Part shown: piece after piece, positions 47,819-58,203 of the stretch
How positions within the stretch are numbered: position 1 is the first letter of the stretch
Layout: each line of letters opens with the position of its first letter
DNA from: an archaeon
GTDB taxonomy: Archaea; Nanobdellota; Nanobdellia; Pacearchaeales; GW2011-AR1
Assembly (NCBI GenBank): GCA_018697035.1
Contig: JABHSE010000004.1
Span: 195,300 to 259,299, forward strand
Reading direction: 5' to 3'
DNA: 64,000 nt
Translations under genes and position numbers: made by a program
Notes under the pieces: model-generated
What the model was told of the DNA's origin: nothing
Seen by the model: only the letters and a program-made list of their open reading frames with translations
The model's database searches: none

Positions 47819-49288
47819 ATGCTACTAACAAAATCAAATTATCTCCTAGGCCTGCAATGCCCAAAATTACTCTGGGTTGCAAAGAATGATAAGCAAAGAA
47901 TGCCCGAGCCAGATAATTCTGCGAAACATAATTTTATGATGGGAGATATTATTGGAGTTTTAGCCACAAAAGCCTTTCCTGGAGGAATCGACCTTGCAGA
48001 TTTAGGTTTTATGGAAAATATTAGTAAAACGAAAAAGGCGATTAAAGATAGAGAAACGATTTATGAAGCAGGAATTATGGTCAATAACTTATTCTCTAGA
48101 GCAGATGTTTTATTGCCAGTTGGAGAGAATGAATGGGATATTATTGAAGTTAAGAGCGCGACAAAAGTCAAAGACATAAATATTCATGACGTTTCTTTCC
48201 AGAAGTATACCTATGAAAAAGCCGGACTTAAAATTAGAAAATGTTTTTTGATGCATATTAATAATGAGTATATTAAGGACGGGGAGATTGAGCCAGGGGA
48301 GTTGTTTGTACAGACTGATATTACTGAGAAAGTTGATGAGTATACCGAGGGAATTGAGGAGAGAATTGAAAACATGTTTAAGATTATTCGGGCTAAAAAG
48401 GAAAAAGATACACCTATTGGCATACAGTGCTCAGAGCCATATAAGTGTGCCTTGAAAGGTGAATGCTGGAAGAATGTTCCAGAAGGGAGCGTATTCGAGT
48501 TTTATTATATGCTTAAGAATAAATGTTTTGAGCTTTACAATGAAGGAATTATTCGTCTGAAGGATGTTCCAGAAGATGTTAAGCTGAATAGTAATCAGCA
48601 GGTACAAAGAAGGCTTGCATTTGATGGCGGAAAGCATGTAGATAAACTACAAATCAAGAATTTTCTTCGGAACTTGAAATATCCAATTTATTATTTAGAT
48701 TTTGAAACTATTGCGCCTGCGATCCCTAAATTTAATGGGATGAAGCCATATCAGAGGATTCCATTTCAATTCTCATTACATACCCAAAGTAAGACTGGAA
48801 AAATTAAGCATATTTCTTTTTTAGCTGATGGCACGAGCGATCCTCGACCGAAGTTTATGCAGGCTCTTAGAGACAATTTAAAGAAGCGTGGGAGCATTTT
48901 AGTTTACAATCAAGGGTTTGAGAAGGGAATTATGAATGAGTCAGCCGTGGCCTTACCAGAGTTTAAAGGCTGGTATAAAGATAATATTGAGCCGAGAGTA
49001 AAAGACCTCTTAGATGTCTTTAGAGATTTTTCTTATTACGATCCCAAACAAAAAGGTTCCGCTTCGATAAAGGCGGTGTTACCAGTTATGTCTGATTTGA
49101 AATATAGTGATTTAGAAATTAGCGAGGGAATGTTCGCAAGTAATGAATACGAAAGGGTTACTTATGGGGATGTTGAGAACTCGGAAAGATTAAGAGTAAG
49201 GGAAGACTTGGAAAAGTATTGCGAGCTGGATACATTGGCTGAGGTTGAAATTATAAAAAGATTAAAAGAAATAATTACCAATTCTTAA
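47819..49288 (+). CDS. DUF2779-type RecB-like nuclease
   Basis: MLLTKSNYLLGLQCPKLLW; IIEVKSATKV; YYLDFETIAPAIPKFNGMKPYQRIPFQFSLH. Confidence 0.85.
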   Translation: MLLTKSNYLLGLQCPKLLWVAKNDKQRMPEPDNSAKHNFMMGDIIGVLATKAFPGGIDLADLGFMENISKTKKAIKDRETIYEAGIMVNNLFSRADVLLPVGENEWDIIEVKSATKVKDINIHDVSFQKYTYEKAGLKIRKCFLMHINNEYIKDGEIEPGELFVQTDITEKVDEYTEGIEERIENMFKIIRAKKEKDTPIGIQCSEPYKCALKGECWKNVPEGSVFEFYYMLKNKCFELYNEGIIRLKDVPEDVKLNSNQQVQRRLAFDGGKHVDKLQIKNFLRNLKYPIYYLDFETIAPAIPKFNGMKPYQRIPFQFSLHTQSKTGKIKHISFLADGTSDPRPKFMQALRDNLKKRGSILVYNQGFEKGIMNESAVALPEFKGWYKDNIEPRVKDLLDVFRDFSYYDPKQKGSASIKAVLPVMSDLKYSDLEISEGMFASNEYERVTYGDVENSERLRVREDLEKYCELDTLAEVEIIKRLKEIITNS

Positions 49289-49378
49289 AACCATATAGAC
49301 TTCTAAGACTTGTCGTAAAAAATTAATGAATTGCCCTTTGACCACTAAATCTATAAAGTTCTTAACTTATTTATAAAA

Positions 49379-50119
49379 ATGGAATATCGTGGATTCGCTG
49401 ACGATTTAAACGAAACAGTAAGTAGTTATAATGGAGAACACAAAGAATTAATCAAACATTTGCCTGCTCTCTTTGACCTTTTATGCAAAATTTTATATGA
49501 TAACAGGTCTAGTTGGAGTACGAGGATAATAGTTTCTTCGGTTTTAGGATATTTTGTACTTCCTGAAGATGTTATTCCTGATTATGAAGAAGAAACCGGC
49601 TATTTGGACGATTTATTTATTGTCACTTTTGCTCTTAAACAAATTGAACTTTCTTCAGACTACGATTTAATAAAAAATAACTGGAATGAAAGTTCGGATA
49701 TAGGCAAAATAATAGAAAAAACCTATAACTCTTGCCAGGATTTATTGGGAGGGCTTTCAGAAGAGGTTTTAGGGATGGTTGGGCTGAGAAGGTATTTATC
49801 AGTAGAAAGAGAATACAATAATTTGAGTCATTCTACCAAAATGAGAAAAATAATGGATGAAAAAATAGAGCTAATAGGACTTTTATCATTTGTCACCGCG
49901 AAACTCTATAATACGCCAAGGACAAGGTCGGTTGAGGAATTGATAGAGTTTATTCAGAAACACGAAGACTACGGAGAAATAGAAAGAATAATTCAATTAG
50001 TTAGAGAAAAAACCATATCCAAGACAATTAACGAATTACCCAAAGACACTCTCTCTCTTGAAAGAAAACTTAGGAGAAAAAGAATTAAAAAATTATTATC
50101 TCAATCCAATGTCACTTAA
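49379..50119 (+). CDS. DUF1232 (YkvA-like) protein
   Basis: TRIIVSSVLGYFVLPEDVIPDYEEETGYLDDLFIVTFAL. Confidence 0.8.
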   Translation: MEYRGFADDLNETVSSYNGEHKELIKHLPALFDLLCKILYDNRSSWSTRIIVSSVLGYFVLPEDVIPDYEEETGYLDDLFIVTFALKQIELSSDYDLIKNNWNESSDIGKIIEKTYNSCQDLLGGLSEEVLGMVGLRRYLSVEREYNNLSHSTKMRKIMDEKIELIGLLSFVTAKLYNTPRTRSVEELIEFIQKHEDYGEIERIIQLVREKTISKTINELPKDTLSLERKLRRKRIKKLLSQSNVT

Positions 50120-52121
50120 TGATATTAATCTAAAAAACACTTATGACTCTGACGAGGATAATATTCTCAAAGACTTCTATATCCCCACCTTAAAAGAATC
50201 TATCTTATACAAAAGAATAGCATCTTATTACAGCTCCTCAAGCTTAGTAGTTGCCTCTGAAGGAATTACTAGCCTAATCGGCAAAAGAGGAAAAATGAAG
50301 TTGCTAATAAATGTCGGACTTAGTAAAGAGGACTATGAGGCGATAAGGGAGGGGATTGAAAATCCTGAAAAAATAATTTCGGCTTTAATGATAAAAGACA
50401 TAGAGGAACTCAGAGAGCAAATAAAAATAAATCACCTAAAAGTTCTTTCATGGTTAATAGCTATGGGAAAGGTAGAAATAAAAGTTGCTATTATAAAGGA
50501 AAATGCTAAAGGAATTTTGCATCAAAAAGTTGGACTTTTATATGATGAACTAGGAAGCAAAATTTCATTTAGTGGATCTGAAAATGAGACTGCAAATGGA
50601 TTCATTCATAATATAGAAGAATTTAAAGTTTTTAGAGGATGGATTGAAGATGAAAGAAAATATTTAATTGAAGATGAAAGAAAGTTTGAAAAATTTTGGT
50701 CTGGTGAGGGGAATCGAGTTAAAACAATATCGCTTCCAGAAGCTGTTGAAAAAAAACTAATAGAAATTCGGCCAAAAGATAAAATAGAATTGAACAAGAT
50801 TATCGATGAACTAGAAAAGGGCATTTCTAAGAAAAAGCTAAGACCCTACCAAAAGGAAGCTATTGATTGCTGGATGGAAAATGGGAAGACTGGCGTACTA
50901 GAAATGGCAACTGGAAGCGGGAAAACATTTACTTCTATATCAATAATAAAAGAACTTTCAAAAGAAACTAAGCCATTTCTAGTAGTTATTGCTTGCCCCT
51001 TTCAACACTTAGTTACTCAGTGGACCAAGGAACTGGAAGATCAAGGAATAAGTTCTGTCAAAGCATTTGGGAATAGAAAGTCTTGGGTTGACAAAGTTGC
51101 AGATAAGGTCTCCAATTTAAACAGGGGCTATGAAAACTTACTAGTTTTAGTTACAACATACGACACGTCTTCAAAAGGATATTTTCTAGAATTAATAAAA
51201 AAATTTAATCAAAATTCCCTATATATTGGAGATGAAGTACATTATGTAGGGGCAGAATCACGAAGAAAGGGATTGTTGGAAGAATATTCATTTCGCCTTG
51301 GATTAAGTGCAACTCCTTCCAGGTGGATGGATGACGAAGGAACAAAAATAATCAATGATTATTTTGGGAAAACTGTTTTTGAATTTGGTCTAGAAGAAGC
51401 GATAGCAATGAAATTTTTAACTCCCTATAAATATTATCCTCATATAAGTCACCTCTCAGATGAAGAAATGCAAGAATATGAGGCATTTGCGCCAAGGATT
51501 GCCAGATTGATGCAGGGAGACAGTAAAGAGAATAATGAAAGACTCTCTCTCTTATTAATACAGAGACAAAAAATAATAACTAATGCAATTGCAAAATATG
51601 ACATATTAGAAGAAATTATTCAAAAAGAGGAAATGGATAAAACTTTAATCTATTGTTCAGATAAACAAATCATAGAAGTTCCAAAATATCTTTCAAAAAA
51701 GAACACAATTTTTCACAGGTTTACCTCAAAAGAAAAGAATAAAGAAAGAAAGAAAATTTTAGAAAATTTTGAGAAGGGTGTATATCAGGTTTTACTAGCA
51801 ATAAAATGTTTAGATGAAGGAGTAGATGTGCCTTCAACAAAGACCGCAATAATTATGGCAAGTAGTGGAAATCCTAGGGAATATATTCAGCGAAGAGGAA
51901 GGATATTGAGGACACACCCATCAAAAAATTTTTCTGTTATCCATGATATTATAGTCCTACCCCCAAAAGGTTATTTTTATAAATACGCCTCATCTGATAT
52001 GGATAAGAAAATGTTAAAAAAAGAACTTAAAAGATATATGGAATTTTCAAACTCTTCAATGAATCCCATATCTTCAACAAAAAAGGTAATCTCCATAATG
52101 GAAGATTATGGATTAATGTAA
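50109..52121 (+). CDS. PLD-domain plus SF2 helicase fusion
   Basis: HQKVGLLYDELGSKISFSGSENETANG; GSGKTFTS, GDEVHYVGA, LSATPSRW, QRRGRILR; start revised to MSLNDINL. Confidence 0.9.
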   Translation: MSLNDINLKNTYDSDEDNILKDFYIPTLKESILYKRIASYYSSSSLVVASEGITSLIGKRGKMKLLINVGLSKEDYEAIREGIENPEKIISALMIKDIEELREQIKINHLKVLSWLIAMGKVEIKVAIIKENAKGILHQKVGLLYDELGSKISFSGSENETANGFIHNIEEFKVFRGWIEDERKYLIEDERKFEKFWSGEGNRVKTISLPEAVEKKLIEIRPKDKIELNKIIDELEKGISKKKLRPYQKEAIDCWMENGKTGVLEMATGSGKTFTSISIIKELSKETKPFLVVIACPFQHLVTQWTKELEDQGISSVKAFGNRKSWVDKVADKVSNLNRGYENLLVLVTTYDTSSKGYFLELIKKFNQNSLYIGDEVHYVGAESRRKGLLEEYSFRLGLSATPSRWMDDEGTKIINDYFGKTVFEFGLEEAIAMKFLTPYKYYPHISHLSDEEMQEYEAFAPRIARLMQGDSKENNERLSLLLIQRQKIITNAIAKYDILEEIIQKEEMDKTLIYCSDKQIIEVPKYLSKKNTIFHRFTSKEKNKERKKILENFEKGVYQVLLAIKCLDEGVDVPSTKTAIIMASSGNPREYIQRRGRILRTHPSKNFSVIHDIIVLPPKGYFYKYASSDMDKKMLKKELKRYMEFSNSSMNPISSTKKVISIMEDYGLM

Positions 52122-52122
52122 A

Positions 52123-52314
52123 ATGGTAAAAAACGAAATTAACAAACTAATTTTAGAAAAGCTAAACAAAGCCAAATGCGAAAACAAAGTAAAGGAATTG
52201 ATAAAAAATTTATTAGAATTTGAGAGAGATTCTTTAAACGAAGATGTTATGCGATACACTGATCAATATAAAAATTTCGTAGAACATTATGCCAGGAGGG
52301 TTGACAAAAAATGA
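52123..52314 (+). CDS. Small helical protein of operon
   Basis: 63-codon ORF tightly packed between neighbours (1-nt gap, ATGA overlap). Confidence 0.6.
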   Translation: MVKNEINKLILEKLNKAKCENKVKELIKNLLEFERDSLNEDVMRYTDQYKNFVEHYARRVDKK

Positions 52315-54287
52315 AATTTATAAGCTTAGAAATGGAAAATTTTAGACAATATTATTCAAAACAGAAAATTGACTTTTCAATAAAACCTAAGAAAAATTTC
52401 ACTATAATCTCTGGAGCAAATGGATGCGGCAAAACGAATCTATTGGGTGCAATAAACTGGTGTTTTTATAACGACGAAGGAGTAGAAAATGGCAAATACA
52501 AAGAGACAAAAAAATTAGAAGTCCTTAATGAAAAAGTTCTGGACGACATGAAGATAGGTGAGAAAAAAAATGTTTCAATTAAAATATTTTTAGGGGAAGG
52601 CCAAACAACTGATTTTGTTATAGAAAGGAAAAAAACATTCAAAAAAACAGACACTGGACGCCTAGCCTTGGTTGATGAAGATTTTAAAATTCTTAAAAAA
52701 ACCTCAGGAGGTTTTGAAGAAGAGGACAATAAGCAAATATTAATTAAACAAATACTCCCAAAAGAAATTAGAAGCTTTTTCTTTTTTGATGGAGAAAAAT
52801 TAGACTCCTTTTTTAAGATTGGTAGTGGAACTAATATCAAAAAAGCAATTTTTGATGTATCCCAAATAGAGTTAATTAATAATACAATAAGTCACACGCA
52901 AAGGGTATCAAGAGAGATAGAAAAGGGTGTTGACGATGTTAATCCAAAGATAAAAGAAAAATCAGAAGAAAAAAGTAGCTTTATGGAGAAAAAAGAAGAT
53001 TTAGAAAAGCAAAAAAAAGAACACGAGGCTTCTATAGAAAATACTGAAAAAGATATTCTACAGATAGATAATTTTTTAAGAAAATTTGGAAGATCGGATG
53101 TAAGTTCTTTACAAAAAGAAAGAGATAGATTAAAGGAAGAGGCAAAAAGTATTCAAGACAGGGAGGGAGAGATAAAATCAAAGATTACAGAAGTAGTTAT
53201 TGACAACTATCCTTCATCTATACTCTCGGGGGTTATAGAAAATACAATTAATGAAGTAGAAAAACTAGACAAACAAAAGAAATTACCTCCAGAGATTGAC
53301 CCAAAATATTTAGAAAAGATATTAAAATTAAACAAATGTATTTGCGGAAGATGCGTAGACAAAAAATCTAAAGAATTTAAATTAATAGATTCTTTAATAG
53401 ATAGAAATAGTTTCGGAGAAAATGCATCTTTATTAATCGAAGGGAGAGGCATATTAAATAGGGATTCGGAAAGAAAAGAAGATGACATCAAGAAATTAGA
53501 TGAACTTAATAAAGAATTTTTGCGACTTGAAGAGAGATATAAGCAAGTCGGAAATCGTAATAAGGAAATTAATTTGGCACTAGAAGGTCTAGACGAAGAA
53601 GAAATATCACAAAAAGAAACAAAAAGAAACATGTTACACATGGCACTGATAAAAGAGGAATCATATTTGGCCGTTTGCAAAAATGATATAAAAAATTTAG
53701 ACGAAGAAATTGGAGATCTTGCAAAAGAACTAGATGACTTATGGAAGAAATCTAATGAGTCAAATGAAGTAGTGAGTCAGATTAGATTATTGAACGAATC
53801 TTCGGATGTCTTAAATAAAATATTAAATGAAATAGTTGAAGAAGTTAGAAACACAATCCAAATAAAAACTGAAGAGTATTTTTTCTCTATGATTTGGAAT
53901 AAAGAGAGTTTTGAAAAAGTTAGAATAGATGACAACTACAATTTATCAGTTATAAATAGCTACGGAAACGAATGCTTACATTCCTTATCGTCAGGACAGA
54001 GACAAGTACTAGCACTTTCATTTATGGCCGCATTAAAAGAAGTCTCTGGATTTGATGCCCCTGTTGTAATAGATACCCCACTAGGAAGAATATCTGGAGA
54101 ACCAAGAGATAATATAGCCAAGAACCTACCAGAATATCTAAAAGGAACACAGGTAACTCTTTTGGTAACTGATACAGAATATACAACTTCATTTAAAGAA
54201 AAAATAAAAGAGCGTACAGAATTAGAATATCAAATTAAACTAAATAAGAAGACAGGCACTTCTAGCATAGAAAAATATGAGAGATGA
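52311..54287 (+). CDS. SMC/Rad50-like ATPase, DndD-like
   Basis: MENFRQY, GANGCGKTNLLGAINWCFY, FFFFDGEKLD, CICGRC hook, LSSGQRQVLALSFMAAL, DTPLGRIS. Confidence 0.87.
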   Translation: MKFISLEMENFRQYYSKQKIDFSIKPKKNFTIISGANGCGKTNLLGAINWCFYNDEGVENGKYKETKKLEVLNEKVLDDMKIGEKKNVSIKIFLGEGQTTDFVIERKKTFKKTDTGRLALVDEDFKILKKTSGGFEEEDNKQILIKQILPKEIRSFFFFDGEKLDSFFKIGSGTNIKKAIFDVSQIELINNTISHTQRVSREIEKGVDDVNPKIKEKSEEKSSFMEKKEDLEKQKKEHEASIENTEKDILQIDNFLRKFGRSDVSSLQKERDRLKEEAKSIQDREGEIKSKITEVVIDNYPSSILSGVIENTINEVEKLDKQKKLPPEIDPKYLEKILKLNKCICGRCVDKKSKEFKLIDSLIDRNSFGENASLLIEGRGILNRDSERKEDDIKKLDELNKEFLRLEERYKQVGNRNKEINLALEGLDEEEISQKETKRNMLHMALIKEESYLAVCKNDIKNLDEEIGDLAKELDDLWKKSNESNEVVSQIRLLNESSDVLNKILNEIVEEVRNTIQIKTEEYFFSMIWNKESFEKVRIDDNYNLSVINSYGNECLHSLSSGQRQVLALSFMAALKEVSGFDAPVVIDTPLGRISGEPRDNIAKNLPEYLKGTQVTLLVTDTEYTTSFKEKIKERTELEYQIKLNKKTGTSSIEKYER

Positions 54288-54681
54288 ATTAAAAGAAAGA
54301 TTTCCTAGAAATTACAACATAGAGAAAAAATATCAAAAAGATTATAATGACCTTAAGAAGAAAAATATTTTATTTAAAGACAGGACTTTCAATGATATTT
54401 TTATGATTTCTCTTGCTTTGGGATTTAAGAATAAATGTCCAAAAAACCTCAAAAGTCCCTACCCTGTTGTAAATTGCAATGCATTTGATGTCAAATCTAC
54501 ATGGATAATTGCATCTCTTGCCATTAAAGAAAAGGGAATAGGCGTCTTGAGTGACATGGTAGAAATACGTAAAACTGCTGAAAAATATGCGAATGGGGGA
54601 TTCGAAATTTTAAAGAAAAAACTTAGCTCGGACGACCCAGGGAGTATAATAAAAAGATTTGAAGAAGAACTTTTAGATTAA
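54277..54681 (+). CDS. Small protein, possibly like Dnd-associated protein 4
   Basis: FKDRTFNDIFMISLALGFKNKCP; 11-nt overlap with ATPase gene. Confidence 0.5.
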   Translation: MRDELKERFPRNYNIEKKYQKDYNDLKKKNILFKDRTFNDIFMISLALGFKNKCPKNLKSPYPVVNCNAFDVKSTWIIASLAIKEKGIGVLSDMVEIRKTAEKYANGGFEILKKKLSSDDPGSIIKRFEEELLD

Positions 54682-54682
54682 A

Positions 54683-56308
54683 CTATTTCATCAAAGACAC
54701 TATAAGACTGCAGGAATATATTGCTGCTCCAATTCTTAATGGCATGGAGCCATTACCTATAGAAAATCCCTTCTTTCGGTGTTTTAAATCCTCAAAATCT
54801 TTTCTTTCAGGATAATGGTTATCTATCAGTTCTTTTAGTTCAGCTAAAAGATTATATGGCCCGACCGATGAGGAGTTTAAAATATAATCATTCTGTAATT
54901 TATGATGAGACAAGCCGAGCTCCTTAGCAAGTTTCCTCAAATCTCTATCAAAACTCCTAAACCCTGGGGCATTATAAAATAATCTCCTGGCATCAGAAAA
55001 ATTTAAAATAATATTTTTTGCATCTTTGCCAGTACCATGATGCAAAACCCCCTTCCATTTAATTATTCCTTTATCAAAATTTGAATCTCTATTATCTATA
55101 CTTACACGATAATTTCTAATTTTCAAATAAGGTATATGGAAATCAAATATGGCATCTCTTTTTCTATTTTTAATTGTTTTTTTCTTTCTTTTGGCGCCAT
55201 TTAAATTAATTTTGGAGATAATCTTATCATTTGACTTTCTTTTTCCATAAATTTTATTTTCCTTTTTTAATATAGCCCTAGCCAAGGCGAAAGAAAGTTT
55301 TGGACAAACTGCATTCCCAACCAAACGATATTTAACAGCTTCACTACCGCCCTCAAATTGATAGGTTATAGGAAATGACATGAAGCATGCGGCTTCCCTT
55401 ACTGTTGGCACCCTGTATCCATTTTTATTTGAATTTGAGTTGAATGAATAAAAGATTAGGGACTCCCTAGTAGAGGCGGACATAGTTGCCATAACAGTCC
55501 TACTCGGATTATCAATATTTTCAGGAAAAGACATTTTCCCCATATATCCATGATCCAACTTTAATCTCTTTGCCTTTTGCCACTCAAAATTCATCACCCT
55601 AGTGTCATAGAAATGGTCAGTCAAATATTTTGACTTAATCTTTACCCCATATAGTGGATCAGTTATGTTTTTATCTTTATATTCTAAGGGATTTCCAAGA
55701 GAAGAAAATATGTTTTTTATAGAAATGTATTTTTTATTATCTATAATTTTTTTTGGTGCTGGAAAATCCCCGCAAATAAATCTCTTTCTAATCTGGGGAG
55801 CACCAAAATCAGCAGAATTTAGTATATCTCTAATTCGGATTTGTAACTCAGGACCCTTTCCAGGGAGACCCAATTCGGTCCAAGAGTAAGAATTTTTCGT
55901 ATATTTATTTGAATTTGGAACATTCTCCATAACCCAATATTTTAACACACCTTTCTTTTTCTTCCATGCAACAATTCTAAGAAAAGCTTTAATCAGCTCC
56001 AGACCCTTTGTTTTATCTGCCTTCCCAGATTTATTCGAATTTGAGAAAGATATACACGGAGGACTTCCAATTATAATTTCCGTATCTGGCACTACTTCAT
56101 CAATTTTTTGAGGAGTATCTAATTCAAGAATATTTATCAATTTAGAATCACAGTTTGGATGATTTAAGTGGTGTGTTTCAATAGCAGGAAGCCAATTGTC
56201 TAATGCAAAGACAACATCAAATCCTTCTTGGCTAAATCCCTCTGAAAAACCCCCGGCACCGCAAAAAAAATCTGCCACTCCCATCCTTTTCATATTCTCA
56301 TTAAACAA
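54683..56308 (-). CDS. C5-cytosine DNA methyltransferase
   Basis: DFFCGAGGFSEGFSQEGF, GSPPCISFSNSNKSG, WVMENVPNS, RLVGNAVCPKLSFALA. Confidence 0.95.
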   Translation of the reverse strand: MFNENMKRMGVADFFCGAGGFSEGFSQEGFDVVFALDNWLPAIETHHLNHPNCDSKLINILELDTPQKIDEVVPDTEIIIGSPPCISFSNSNKSGKADKTKGLELIKAFLRIVAWKKKKGVLKYWVMENVPNSNKYTKNSYSWTELGLPGKGPELQIRIRDILNSADFGAPQIRKRFICGDFPAPKKIIDNKKYISIKNIFSSLGNPLEYKDKNITDPLYGVKIKSKYLTDHFYDTRVMNFEWQKAKRLKLDHGYMGKMSFPENIDNPSRTVMATMSASTRESLIFYSFNSNSNKNGYRVPTVREAACFMSFPITYQFEGGSEAVKYRLVGNAVCPKLSFALARAILKKENKIYGKRKSNDKIISKINLNGAKRKKKTIKNRKRDAIFDFHIPYLKIRNYRVSIDNRDSNFDKGIIKWKGVLHHGTGKDAKNIILNFSDARRLFYNAPGFRSFDRDLRKLAKELGLSHHKLQNDYILNSSSVGPYNLLAELKELIDNHYPERKDFEDLKHRKKGFSIGNGSMPLRIGAAIYSCSLIVSLMK

Positions 56309-56489
56309 CTCAGGCTTTTAAATCTTATGATCTTTATAATAATAATTTTATTAAATTCATTCAAAATCATTTCCCTGACTTTTAATCTAAAATCTCCAAT
56401 ATAGATGCTCAGAATAAAGATATAATCTACTTCGATTAAGTATTTAGTCTTATGATTTGAAATTCAATGAATACCTATGTAGCATTAAT

Positions 56490-57086
56490 TTATCTTAAAA
56501 ATCTAACTTCGGGACATTTAAATTTTAAATTTTCTATTTTTTCCTTGATTGGTATAATCTTCCAGTCATTTTTATCAAGAGTAAAAGCTATTAATTCATT
56601 TTCTTGATGCTCTTGAATCGCAGAAGAGATTATTTTTGCATCAGCTTTATTTTTATTTTCCTTGGTTATTAAGCTCACAAGAGTTGGATCTATTTTTTCT
56701 ATGGGTATTACTTTTTTTGAAATTCTTGTTTGAATAAATTCATTAATTTTTTTTCTTATAAGCAAAATTTCTCTTTGTTTTTCTATTAATCCATCTTCTG
56801 TTTCAAGTCCACTTGCTATTTGATGCCTTAACTTTTTTAATATAATTTTTTCTTTATCTGTAAATATTGAATAATCAGTAATATGACTTCTATTCTTTGA
56901 GAATTTTATAGCTTCCATAAAAAATCTTTGTTTTCTTAGAAATAATTTTGGTATTTCTTCTTTTTCTTGATATATAGATATTAAGAAATCATCTTGATTC
57001 TCTAAAAAAATACAAACTTCCTCATAATGGGCATCCCTAGTATCAAATGCTGTAAAAAGTATGCAAGTATCTAGAAAATCTTTCAT
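56490..57086 (-). CDS. PIN-domain-like protein
   Basis: KDFLDTCILFTAFDTRDAHYEEV...NKADAKIISSAIQEHQENELIAFTLDKNDW. Confidence 0.7.
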   Translation of the reverse strand: MKDFLDTCILFTAFDTRDAHYEEVCIFLENQDDFLISIYQEKEEIPKLFLRKQRFFMEAIKFSKNRSHITDYSIFTDKEKIILKKLRHQIASGLETEDGLIEKQREILLIRKKINEFIQTRISKKVIPIEKIDPTLVSLITKENKNKADAKIISSAIQEHQENELIAFTLDKNDWKIIPIKEKIENLKFKCPEVRFLR

Positions 57087-57087
57087 T

Positions 57088-58110
57088 TTAAGAATTTAAC
57101 AATTCATGTATTAAATCTGAAGTTTCTGAACCTGAATCTATTTTTAGTAAATTTATTTCACTTTCTATATCATCTAAAACCCTTGACACTTGTGTTTTTT
57201 TTGTATTCATATAATTAATTTTTATTTGATTAAACAATTCTATTTTTTCTTCAACAACGGCCTTTTTCGCATCTTGAAAAAAAGCTTCTGTGGTTATTAA
57301 ATCCCAGAAGAGAGAGAATATCTCCTTAAGCCTTGTCAGATATATTTCTGCTTCTTCGGACTGAGAGATTGAGACGGTATTGGCACAATAGACTATCCTA
57401 TCAAAGAGTGTAAAGCTTTCCATTAATTCTGTTGGATAAGATGCCATCATGTTAAATAATTCTCTGGATAGAGTCTCTTTGTCTTTAAGACAAAAATAAT
57501 TCATTACTTCTTCTTTGTCCTTATAAAATTTCATTGAATCTTTTTCATATTGTTTTAATCTTGCTTTATTTGCAGTAAGAGTTTTATATTTGTCAATAAG
57601 TTCGAGTAAATTATTCATTTGTTCCGTATTTACTTTAAACTCATTAGACCCTACCACCTCTTCATATCTCAACAATAAAGTCTGTCCATAATGGAATCTT
57701 GCTATGGGAACTTTATTTTCTAAGTTGTTATTTTCTACAAATTCTACTGCAAGTTTTTGTAAGACGGTTCTTTGAAGGGGTTCATTTACACGTTCTTTCC
57801 ATATTTTATTTATTGTATACAATAGGGAAGTGGTCTCTTCTCTTATCTCTTCTCTCAGTGGTAAATAAAAAAATGATAGATCTTCTTTGCTGGCATAAAT
57901 CTTAGATTTCGTAGCTGATATTAATTCTATAATTTTATCTTCATTGATTAATTCATTTAGAAATTTTTCTATAGTTAGCCAATTAGAATTAATATCTTCA
58001 GAGATTTCATGAGCATTTTTAGGACCGCTATTCAAGTTGTTTAGAATATCTTCTTTTATCTGCTCTGGTGTTTTTTTTACTCTAGTCTTACTATCCATTA
58101 TAAAAAACAC
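57088..58110 (-). CDS. Winged-helix-like partner of PIN protein
   Basis: QIKEDILNNLNSGPKNAHEISEDINSNWLTIEKFLNELINEDKI. Confidence 0.65.
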   Translation of the reverse strand: MFFIMDSKTRVKKTPEQIKEDILNNLNSGPKNAHEISEDINSNWLTIEKFLNELINEDKIIELISATKSKIYASKEDLSFFYLPLREEIREETTSLLYTINKIWKERVNEPLQRTVLQKLAVEFVENNNLENKVPIARFHYGQTLLLRYEEVVGSNEFKVNTEQMNNLLELIDKYKTLTANKARLKQYEKDSMKFYKDKEEVMNYFCLKDKETLSRELFNMMASYPTELMESFTLFDRIVYCANTVSISQSEEAEIYLTRLKEIFSLFWDLITTEAFFQDAKKAVVEEKIELFNQIKINYMNTKKTQVSRVLDDIESEINLLKIDSGSETSDLIHELLNS

Positions 58111-58203
58111 CTCTCATAATATTATCTTGAAAAACATATTTATAAACTTTTGCTTAAACAATGTAATGAATAGCACATCATCATATAACGAAAGCTTTAT
58201 AAG

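Noticed and set aside
49379-56308. Naming the operon DISARM or Dnd outright
   Set aside because: DISARM marker drmB (DUF1998) and Dnd core dndB/dndC-type genes are not present; only partial component resemblance.
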